Positions 36,600 through 43,865 of a stretch of DNA of 64,000 nucleotides are shown piece by piece. Within the stretch, counting starts at the first letter, position 1, and each line of letters opens with the position of its first letter. The notes under the pieces were generated by a model that worked only from the letters and a program-made list of their open reading frames with translations, made no database searches and was not told the origin of the DNA. The position numbers and the translations under genes are program-made. Source of the DNA: JAKAGZ01 sp035266865 (GTDB lineage: Bacteria > Bacteroidota > Ignavibacteria > Ignavibacteriales > Ignavibacteriaceae). The DNA lies in the NCBI GenBank assembly GCA_035266865.1, contig DATFMR010000011.1, positions 19,750 to 83,749 on the forward strand, written 5' to 3'.

Positions 36600-37730
36600 T
36601 TACAGTCCAAGTTTTTCTCTAATTTCTTTAGGGATAGCATCTTTATGCACCATAATTGCTACTGTGCGTAATCTTACAAATGGCTCAGACATATACCAGA
36701 AGCCGGCGTATTTTTTATCTTTAGTTCCCCAGGAATTTTTAGTGTAATAAAATTTTGTACCTGCCTGATCTTTTGCTAATCCCGTAATGTGCATCAGATG
36801 ATCATCGGTTGTTGTATAATCATCAAATGATTTTTGTCTTAACTCCTGTGTAATTGTTTGTTCTTTCTCCGGTCCTGTTTTAGAAGTATCATTTTCAAAA
36901 GGTACAACTGCATATTCTTCTTTTCTGTAAAAATTATCTCTTCCAACATCGCCATCCCAATCTATTGAGTATCCGTTTTGAAGTGCATTATCCATAATTT
37001 TTATCAGGTCATCTAATGGGACATTATAATATTCTCCTTCTGTCCAGTTATCCGGAACTTCTAAAATAAATTTTGAATAGAATGGATGGTGTGTGTAAGA
37101 AGTTATTTCAACATAATCATCAGTGTTAATTCCCAGGCTTTTTGCAAAACTCTTCGGAGTATATTTTTTACCCTCGTATTCAAATTCTGATGGAACTTTA
37201 CCCAGGTAAATATCACAAATTGAACTTATGATATCTTTATAATGATCAGAAATTTTGTTTCTTTTAATAATTGTATTTAGAACTGATCCCAATACTGCAT
37301 CCATTTCAAAATTATTATGAAGCGAATCACCGGGTTCAAGTCCGGGATAAACATTTGCTGGCACTGCACCGAAAGTATCAAATATTTTTATTACATCATG
37401 AGCCTGTCCGCCCGGTCCAAATTGCCATTTACCATGATACCTGATATATTTTTCTGCCTTTAGAGGATATGTATAACGAACATTAAACATCTCTGACAAA
37501 TTATATTGACCTTTGCCCATTCTTAATAATTCACTTTCAAGGAATGATTGAGTTGCAAAATCCCAGCAGGTTCCTGTCTGAGCCTGGTTTTTTACTGAAG
37601 TTGTTGCTACGTCAGTTATCATTTTAAATGTATGTCTTTCTTTCTTTTCTTCTTTTTTATCCTGTGCGCTTATTGTGACAGTTAGAATAGAAAAAATTAA
37701 AAGTCCATAAAAATATAATTTGCTCTTCAT
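36600..37730 (-). CDS. Exported C1 cysteine peptidase (bleomycin hydrolase / PepC-like)
   Basis: A papain-fold peptidase of the C1B branch. It has a signal peptide (MKSKLYFYGLLIFSILTVTI then SAQD), the nucleophile Cys55 in QAQTGTCWDFATQSF, His311 in DDHLMHITGLA and Asn332 in YTKNSWGTKDKKYAGFW. The 376 residues are shorter than classical PepC (about 440) but match exported Bacteroidota homologues. C1B enzymes are usually aminopeptidases. Unlike PepC, this one is predicted to act in the periplasm or outside. It is 117 bases upstream of pepP on the same strand. A TAAATTTG -7-like element lies before it without a clear -33 TTG. Confidence 0.88.
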   Translation of the reverse strand: MKSKLYFYGLLIFSILTVTISAQDKKEEKKERHTFKMITDVATTSVKNQAQTGTCWDFATQSFLESELLRMGKGQYNLSEMFNVRYTYPLKAEKYIRYHGKWQFGPGGQAHDVIKIFDTFGAVPANVYPGLEPGDSLHNNFEMDAVLGSVLNTIIKRNKISDHYKDIISSICDIYLGKVPSEFEYEGKKYTPKSFAKSLGINTDDYVEITSYTHHPFYSKFILEVPDNWTEGEYYNVPLDDLIKIMDNALQNGYSIDWDGDVGRDNFYRKEEYAVVPFENDTSKTGPEKEQTITQELRQKSFDDYTTTDDHLMHITGLAKDQAGTKFYYTKNSWGTKDKKYAGFWYMSEPFVRLRTVAIMVHKDAIPKEIREKLGL

Positions 37731-37867
37731 TGTTTCTCCATTTTTTTAGAGTATTGTATGCTAATAAACAAATTTAGGAATATTGAATATTAAAAGGGAA
37801 GTAAAATTGATGAATGGAGTACAAAATTAATACTGAATTGAATACCAAATAGAAAGCTGATTATTAA

Positions 37868-39247
37868 TTATTTGTTACCGTCTTCCTGGTAAATAATACT
37901 ATATTTATTAATTAGCCGGTGAATAGATCTTCTGTCAAGCCCGCATTTTTCAGCAGTTTGAGTAATGTTTCCCTGGTTAAGTTTCAGATGATGGGTTAAA
38001 TATTCCATCTCAAATTTTTCAATAATTTTATCCTTTGCATTTTTATAGCTATCAGATAAAAATTCATTTATTCTATTTCTGTTTCCCGGTTCAACAGTAA
38101 TGGGCAGATCATTTTTTTGAATAATTACAGAAGAACTTAAAATGTAAGTCCTGTTAATTATGTTTTGTAATTCCCTTACGTTGCCGGGCCAGGGATAATT
38201 TTTTAATATTTCTTCTGCTTCCGGTGAAAATCTTTTTTGTTGTTTATCGTCAACTGCACATAAGTTTGTCAAAAAATGTTTTGCAAGAGGGAGGATGTCG
38301 TCTTTTCTTTCTCTCAAAGGTGGAATTTCTACCTGGATTGTGTTCAATCTATAGTAAAGATCTTCCCGGAAAATTTTTTCTGATACAAGTTGTTCGAGAT
38401 CTTTATTGGTTGCAGCGATTATTCTAACATCAATTGCAATTTCATTTTGACCGCCGACTCTGCGTATTTTTCTTTCTTCCAGCATTCGCAATAATTTAAC
38501 CTGTAATCCCTGGCTCATATCTCCGATTTCATCAAAAAAGAATGTGCCGTGATTTGCAAATTCCAACAGACCGGGTTTTGTTTTAACTGCACCGGTAAAA
38601 GCACCTCTTTCGTGTCCGAATAATTCGCTTTCAAACAGGTTCTCTGGAAGTGCACCGCAATTTACAGGCACAAAGGGATTGTGATTCCTTTTGCTTAAAT
38701 TATGAACAGCACGAGCAATTAATTCTTTCCCGGTTCCACTTTCACCTGTAATTAAAATGTTTAAACTTCCGGTGGCAACTTTTTTGACTATATCAATAAT
38801 TTCATCCATCTTTTTGCTTTTATAAATGAAGTTTGAAATTTTTGAAAAATTCTCATCTTCATTCTTAATAGTCGTTTCTTTTGAAACTCTTTCAAGTGCC
38901 CTGTCTATACATTCAAATAAAGTTTTTGAAGTAAAAGGTTTTTCAATAAAATCAAAAGCACCTTCTTTCATCGCTTCAACGCTTGCCTCTATTGTACCAT
39001 ATCCTGAGATCATAATTACAATTGATTCGGGATGATATTCCATTGTTGTTCTTAAAATTTCAATTCCGGAAATTGGCTTCATCTTTAAATCTGTAATGAT
39101 AATATCGAACTGCTCTTTTTGAATAAGTTTATTAGCTTCAGTTGAGTCTGAGATTGTTGCTATTTCAAAATCTTTTTTATAGGAAAGAATTTTGCTCAGA
39201 CTTTCCAGCATCTCAGGTTCATCATCGATGATCAATATCTTTTTCAT
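37868..39247 (-). CDS. Sigma-54-dependent response regulator (NtrC family)
   Basis: A 459-residue activator. It has a receiver domain (about 1-118; Asp53 in IIITDLKMKP, Lys in FIEKPF), an AAA+ domain (about 143-370) with Walker A GESGTGKELIAR, the sigma-54-contacting GAFTGA loop, Walker B GTFFFDEIGDM and the R-finger region, and a Fis-type helix-turn-helix at the end (NITQTAEKCGLDRRSIHRL). It binds upstream enhancer sites and opens sigma-54 promoters. It overlaps the haem-motif kinase gene by four bases, so the two form one system. A sigma-54-like promoter lies at 40990, just beyond the kinase gene. Confidence 0.96.
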   Translation of the reverse strand: MKKILIIDDEPEMLESLSKILSYKKDFEIATISDSTEANKLIQKEQFDIIITDLKMKPISGIEILRTTMEYHPESIVIMISGYGTIEASVEAMKEGAFDFIEKPFTSKTLFECIDRALERVSKETTIKNEDENFSKISNFIYKSKKMDEIIDIVKKVATGSLNILITGESGTGKELIARAVHNLSKRNHNPFVPVNCGALPENLFESELFGHERGAFTGAVKTKPGLLEFANHGTFFFDEIGDMSQGLQVKLLRMLEERKIRRVGGQNEIAIDVRIIAATNKDLEQLVSEKIFREDLYYRLNTIQVEIPPLRERKDDILPLAKHFLTNLCAVDDKQQKRFSPEAEEILKNYPWPGNVRELQNIINRTYILSSSVIIQKNDLPITVEPGNRNRINEFLSDSYKNAKDKIIEKFEMEYLTHHLKLNQGNITQTAEKCGLDRRSIHRLINKYSIIYQEDGNK

Positions 39248-40710
39248 TTTTCAGCTCCGTTAAAAGTAATTGTGAAAGTTGTCCCCTTTCCTGTCTGACT
39301 TTCACAATCAATTTTTGCAAAATTATTATCGCAAATCTTTTTAATAATGTATAGCCCCAGTCCCGTTCCTTTATCAGTATCCTTTGTTGTAAAGAAGGGG
39401 AGAAATATCTGGTCAACTATAGAAGCTTTTATTCCTTCTCCATTATCTTTAACCATCAGCTTAATATTATAACTTTTATCTTTTGATATAAATATTTCTA
39501 TCTCGCCTTTATCATCAATTGCGTCCATTGCATTAGTAATTAAATTTGTAAATGCCTGCTCTATCTCAAGCTGATCTGCAAAAATAATCGCTTTATCTAT
39601 GTCATAATTTTTAATTATTTCAACATTCTTTTTTCGAATTGCAGGCTTTAGCATATTTAAAGATTCGTCAATAATTTCAATAAGATTTATATTCTGCTTT
39701 GTCTTTGCAGGTTTTTTACTGTGCTTCAAAATTTTCCCGGTGATTTTTGAAACATTGTCCGTCTGTTGCAAAATAGTATCCAGATCTTTTGAATATTTTT
39801 TCAGGTCTTTGTTATTCATTGATTCCAGTTGAAGATAATCAGCGCGTGACATTATAATTCCGCTGTGATTATTAATTTCGTGTGCCATTTCAGCAGTAAG
39901 TTCACCCAGGGTTACCAGCCTGTCAGCTCTTTGCAGTTGATCTGTGTGGAGTTCTTCTATCTTTTCTTTTGATTCCTTTAATTTACTGATCATATTATTA
40001 AACCTGGTGTATAGTAAACCTATTTCATCTTCTTTCCTTTTTGGAAGGACAATATTCATATCACCATCCTTAACTCCATCAAGCGCCAGAATAAATTTTT
40101 TCAAAGGACTGTTTATAAGGAAATTATAAAGGAAATAGAATGCAACAATTAATAGAACAACAATTAATGCTGAGAGTAAAAGCAGATCTGTTGTTCCTAC
40201 GTAAAATTTGCTTTCAGCATCTTTAAAGTTTGTCTTTACATCCATAAAGGCGATGATATTATTTTTGTGGCAAGACTGGCATCTTGCTTCATTAATAATT
40301 GGTTCTGAAGCTGAAAAAATAAAATTGTCAAATGAAGGTTTTATTGTTCGGGTATTTATTTCTAATATTTCAGGACTGCCGTTTTCAACATTTGCAACCT
40401 GCATATTAATCTCTTCTTTATTTGAAGCATATTTAACAATTCCATTATGGTTTATTATCCTGATGAAGTCTATACTTTTATCATTTGATAAATCATCGAT
40501 TATATGTTGAATATTTTTTTTCTTACCTGCCATCATTTCGTGATAAAGACCATCTTTCAATACATCAAGTGTTGTTCCAAGGAGTAGGATTGTTTGTTGA
40601 TTAAAATTTTGACGAAGCTGACCGGTAATAAGAATATTGCTTATTGTTGTACCGAGTACAATTATAATTATGGTAAGGATAATAAATTTACTTCTAATTG
40701 TGGTAAACAT
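39244..40710 (-). CDS. Membrane histidine kinase with a CxxCH motif in its sensor domain
   Basis: A 488-residue kinase. Order: membrane helix 1 (about 8-30), external domain (31-172), membrane helix 2 (about 173-198), HAMP (about 199-250), HisKA with His277 in AEMAHEINNHSG, and HATPase_c (NLITNAMDAI, DNGEGI, GTGLGLYI). The external domain contains CQSCH at 144-148, a c-type haem attachment motif, just before helix 2. That suggests a haem c sensor for redox state or a gas; CxxCH may also bind metal instead. It is upstream of and overlaps its sigma-54 activator, and diverges from a nine-haem cytochrome gene region. Confidence 0.9.
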   Translation of the reverse strand: MFTTIRSKFIILTIIIIVLGTTISNILITGQLRQNFNQQTILLLGTTLDVLKDGLYHEMMAGKKKNIQHIIDDLSNDKSIDFIRIINHNGIVKYASNKEEINMQVANVENGSPEILEINTRTIKPSFDNFIFSASEPIINEARCQSCHKNNIIAFMDVKTNFKDAESKFYVGTTDLLLLSALIVVLLIVAFYFLYNFLINSPLKKFILALDGVKDGDMNIVLPKRKEDEIGLLYTRFNNMISKLKESKEKIEELHTDQLQRADRLVTLGELTAEMAHEINNHSGIIMSRADYLQLESMNNKDLKKYSKDLDTILQQTDNVSKITGKILKHSKKPAKTKQNINLIEIIDESLNMLKPAIRKKNVEIIKNYDIDKAIIFADQLEIEQAFTNLITNAMDAIDDKGEIEIFISKDKSYNIKLMVKDNGEGIKASIVDQIFLPFFTTKDTDKGTGLGLYIIKKICDNNFAKIDCESQTGKGTTFTITFNGAEK

Positions 40711-40989
40711 AGATATATTATTCAGATGTGATTGTTTAATTTTTGAGCTCCCCCGCCATTGAATTTCAATAGAACATATATTGTTAATTCAAATTTAATT
40801 AAAATGCCCTGAAAAAACTATGATGAAATTGTGAAATACATGTCGCATAGAGACAATTAAGTCACAGTTCATTTTAGCAATTCTCTTTAATTTCTTTTTC
40901 AATTCCAGCTTTCTTCATTAAAAACTTCGATTAAATTCAAAAATCAAATTCTTTTAATAATGTGCTTTTTTTGATCAAAAAAACATTTA
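40711..40989. other. Divergent control region between the haem kinase and the receiver/cytochrome genes
   Basis: No gene is seen. The stretch holds a dyad that could be an activator site (40841-40855) and leads into the sigma-54-like promoter at 40990. Confidence 0.5.
40841..40855. promoter_or_regulatory. Possible enhancer site for the sigma-54 activator
   Basis: TGTCGCATAGAGACA is a near-palindrome (TGTCxC and GxGACA arms). It lies about 135 bases upstream of the sigma-54-like promoter, the usual distance for NtrC-family activator sites. Only one copy is seen, so this is tentative. Confidence 0.3.
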
Positions 40990-41005
40990 TGGCACGTTGA
41001 TTGAA
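40990..41005 (+). promoter_or_regulatory. Sigma-54-like (-24/-12) promoter
   Basis: TGGCAC at 40990-40995, five bases, then TTGAA at 41001-41005. Consensus is TGGCAC-N5-TTGCA, so only one base of the core differs and spacing is exact. It is the best sigma-54 match I noticed, and it lies next to the genes of a sigma-54 activator system. The -12 element is only 15 bases before the ATG at 41020, so the leader would be very short. Confidence 0.65.
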
Positions 41006-41019
41006 CATGAGAATTCACT

Positions 41020-41406
41020 ATGAAGATATTATTGATTTCATCTGACAAAGCTCTAATCAACAAAGTAGGAAATCCGGAAGTTATTCATGACAATAATTTA
41101 GTGATTTTTAATAAGAGCAATGATTCTCTGGATGTTATGTCTTTTGTACTTAATACACATCCTTCACTTTTGATATTAGATGATGATTACCTGAAGCCTC
41201 TTTCCGGGAAAATTCTAACGTCAATTAAAAATGTTTTGCCCAATATTGCCATAATATTTATTACATCAGATGACAGCCATCAATTGGGTCGGGAAATTAC
41301 ACCTATTGGAGTTTCGTATTACACTTTGAAGCCAATACGTGTGGAAGATCTTAAAGCTCTCATTAGTTCGTTGTTTAAAACAAAATCTAATCAGGAAGTT
41401 AGTTGA
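41020..41406 (+). CDS. Receiver-domain protein, partly degenerate
   Basis: A 128-residue stand-alone receiver-like domain. It starts with KILLISSDKA, where a normal receiver has two acidic residues, so the acidic pocket is reduced to one Asp. The phospho-acceptor region reads LLILDDDYLKPLSG (Asp54-56), and the switch region FITSDD and lysine YTLKPI are present. It begins 15 bases after a sigma-54-like promoter and ends 77 bases before the nine-haem cytochrome gene, so the two probably share a transcript. It could tune the neighbouring two-component system or act as a phosphate sink. That is inference. Confidence 0.72.
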   Translation: MKILLISSDKALINKVGNPEVIHDNNLVIFNKSNDSLDVMSFVLNTHPSLLILDDDYLKPLSGKILTSIKNVLPNIAIIFITSDDSHQLGREITPIGVSYYTLKPIRVEDLKALISSLFKTKSNQEVS

Positions 41407-41467
41407 AATTATTAAATAATAAATATTTGGACACCGTTCCAAAAAATATAAATAATCCAGTTCATTT

Positions 41468-41473
41468 AGGAGG
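41468..41473 (+). promoter_or_regulatory. Ribosome binding site fixing the cytochrome start
   Basis: AGGAGG ten bases before the ATG at 41484. It argues for that start and against an earlier in-frame start at 41403, which would overlap the receiver gene and put 27 polar residues before the signal peptide. Confidence 0.8.
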
Positions 41474-41483
41474 AAATAGTAAC

Positions 41484-43499
41484 ATGAAAAAATTGTTTCT
41501 TTATTTAATTCTGCCTCTCTTAATGTGTATGGCTACAGGATATGCCCAAACATTGACTGTAAGTACATATGGCATTTCACCAAGAGATGAAGCAAGAGAT
41601 ACGTTGGTTACACCAAAATTTTTTGATAGAGCCTATAATGGTTTACAAAATGTTGGTAAGGAAACCAAAGTATTTTTGTTAGCCAAAAAATCTACATCTT
41701 TGAGTTCACCTGTTTGGTCATTTACTACAAAACCTTTTGGTTCTGTTGCCGCTTTCGGAACTACCAGGGATTTGGATACTTCCAATCAGGTTATCAGTTT
41801 TATACCTGATTTGGTTGGAACTTATGTTATAAAAGTAACAGATGGTACTTTAACCAGCAGCATAACAATTAATTCAGCTCTGTATGTCGGAACTGAAACG
41901 GGTGCTTGCTATTTGTGTCATAACGGTGCTTTCCGTCCTGTTGGCGTAGATCTCTTTAGCAAATGGCAAAATACAGGACACGCTACTATGCTTGTCCGTG
42001 GTTTGAATGGCACATTAAGTGACCATTATAGTGGAGCCTGCATAAGTTGCCATACAACAGGTTATGATGCGGACGCAAATAATAATGGGTTTGATGACTA
42101 TCCATTTGTTTTCCCCGATACTTTAATGGCAGGTATGTATGATTCAATGAAGGTTGTTTTCCCACAGGCTATGGCTTTAGCTAATATCCAGTGCGAAAGT
42201 TGCCACGGTCCGGGTAGTGCTCACTATGGTGCAATTAATGATAAAAAAATGACAAAAACCTTGTCAGCTGATAACTGTGCTTGGTGCCATGATGATGGCA
42301 CTCATCACTTTTTCCCGGAACAATATGATGCATCACGTCACGCTAATCCTACAACACTAGCTCGCGGAAGCAGCACAAGTTGTGCTCCTTGCCATAGCGG
42401 TTCAGGTTTCGTAGCTTGGGTTAAAGGCGGGAAAAATGCCTTAACATCTTCTCCGGCATTAGAAGGAATTTCCTGTGCAGTTTGTCACGATCCACACGAT
42501 GCAACAAATACTTTCCAGATTAGAACAGTTACTGCAACTTTTGAAAATGGCGTTATAGCAACTGAAACAACGGCTGGATTAAGTGTTCTTTGTATGAATT
42601 GTCATCATGCAAGACAAAATGCTGTAGAATATACAAATGATTATCTGAATAATTTAAGTTCACATTTTGGACCACATCACAGTCCTCAGGGTGATATGCT
42701 GATGGGAATAAATGCAATTGAATTCGGATGGAAATTCCCGACTTCTCCGCACCTACCAGCAGGCGGCTGCGTTGCATGCCATATGTCATCAGCAACCTAT
42801 GATCAGAAAGTTGGTGGACATTCACTTAATATGGTAGACCCGATAACAGGTGATGACAATGTTGCGGCTTGTACACCTTGTCACGGGACAATCGGAACTA
42901 ATTTTTCAGACAAGAAATATTACGTAAATGGTAATGCTGATCTTGATAAAAATGGGACTGCTGAAGGTCTTCAGATCGAAATTGAAGGCTTATTACATCA
43001 GATAGCAATGAAATTACCTCCTATTGGTCAGCCAACAGTTTCTGTAGCAGATTCTTCAGTTACATTGCTTCAGGCACAGGCTGCTTATAATTATTTATTT
43101 GTTGAAGATGATTTGAGTTTTGGTGTACATAATCCAGCTTATGCTTATTCATTGTTAGCAGTTACTTTACAGAAGCTGGATCCAACTACTGCAGTTGAAC
43201 TGATTGATGATACTAGACCACAATCTTATTCACTTGAACAAAATTATCCGAATCCGTTCAACCCGACAACTAATATTAAATATACTATTCCAAGAGAAGG
43301 AAATGTTAAAATAGAAGTATTTGATATTACGGGTAAACTTGTTACCACATTGGTAAATCAATCAATGAATAGTGGTACATACAATGTGACATGGGACGGA
43401 AGAAATCTGTCAGGACAGAATGTTGTATCTGGTATTTACCTTTACAGAATTCAGGCTAACGATTTCGTTTCTGTAAAGAAAATGATAATGTTAAAATAA
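41484..43499 (+). CDS. Secreted nine-haem cytochrome c with T9SS sorting domain
   Basis: A 671-residue protein. It starts with a signal peptide (MKKLFLYLILPLLMCMATG then YAQ). An Ig-like beta domain follows (about 25-135). A multihaem domain then holds nine CxxCH motifs from about 141 to 462: CYLCH, CISCH, CESCH, CAWCH, CAPCH, CAVCH, CMNCH, CVACH, CTPCH. The last 90 residues are a type A T9SS sorting domain (SLEQNYPNPFNPTTNIKY, DITGKLVTTL, SGIYLYRI, KMIML). It should cross the outer membrane through T9SS and carry electrons at the cell surface. The start follows an AGGAGG. It is downstream of a sigma-54-like promoter and ends in a terminator. Confidence 0.92.
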   Translation: MKKLFLYLILPLLMCMATGYAQTLTVSTYGISPRDEARDTLVTPKFFDRAYNGLQNVGKETKVFLLAKKSTSLSSPVWSFTTKPFGSVAAFGTTRDLDTSNQVISFIPDLVGTYVIKVTDGTLTSSITINSALYVGTETGACYLCHNGAFRPVGVDLFSKWQNTGHATMLVRGLNGTLSDHYSGACISCHTTGYDADANNNGFDDYPFVFPDTLMAGMYDSMKVVFPQAMALANIQCESCHGPGSAHYGAINDKKMTKTLSADNCAWCHDDGTHHFFPEQYDASRHANPTTLARGSSTSCAPCHSGSGFVAWVKGGKNALTSSPALEGISCAVCHDPHDATNTFQIRTVTATFENGVIATETTAGLSVLCMNCHHARQNAVEYTNDYLNNLSSHFGPHHSPQGDMLMGINAIEFGWKFPTSPHLPAGGCVACHMSSATYDQKVGGHSLNMVDPITGDDNVAACTPCHGTIGTNFSDKKYYVNGNADLDKNGTAEGLQIEIEGLLHQIAMKLPPIGQPTVSVADSSVTLLQAQAAYNYLFVEDDLSFGVHNPAYAYSLLAVTLQKLDPTTAVELIDDTRPQSYSLEQNYPNPFNPTTNIKYTIPREGNVKIEVFDITGKLVTTLVNQSMNSGTYNVTWDGRNLSGQNVVSGIYLYRIQANDFVSVKKMIMLK

Positions 43500-43628
43500 T
43501 TCTTTGATAATAGTTTAAGTGTGGGCATCTATGATTCCCATACTTAATGTTCTAACCTCTGAAAGGATTAGAATAGTACTAGAAATAGAAAGTAGTAAAT
43601 AACTAACCGTCATATTCTATTTCTTCCT

Positions 43629-43684
43629 ACTGCCTTATTGAATGCGGTATTGACCCCACTGCAAACAGTAAGGCAGTTTTTTTT
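43629..43684 (+). terminator. Terminator of the cytochrome transcript
   Basis: Perfect 9-base arms ACTGCCTTA (43629-43637) and TAAGGCAGT (43669-43677) with a 31-base loop, followed by a run of eight T. It lies 130 bases after the cytochrome stop. Confidence 0.75.
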
Positions 43685-43865
43685 AAACCATCCCTTTATA
43701 CCAGATTTATTTAATCAAATATCCTGCGCTGAAAAATAAAGCATCGAAGCATCTCTATAAATAATTTTAAAATAATGACTTGAAAGTTTTGGCTTTTTGA
43801 AATATAATAAATGATTAAAGAACAGATCGATTTTTTTGAGATTATATGATTTCAGAGGTAGAGAT
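43685..43865. other. Intergenic region before the outer-membrane propeller gene
   Basis: AT-rich, no gene recognised. Together with the terminator region it separates the cytochrome from the next gene by 366 bases. A purine-rich ribosome binding site (AGAGG at 43854) closes it. Confidence 0.4.

Noticed and set aside
41403..41483. Earlier in-frame start for the nine-haem cytochrome
   Set aside because: It would put 27 polar residues before the signal peptide and overlap the receiver gene; AGGAGG fits the ATG at 41484.
43836..43865. TTG start for the outer-membrane propeller protein
   Set aside because: The ATG at 43866 has a ribosome binding site and begins directly with the signal peptide.
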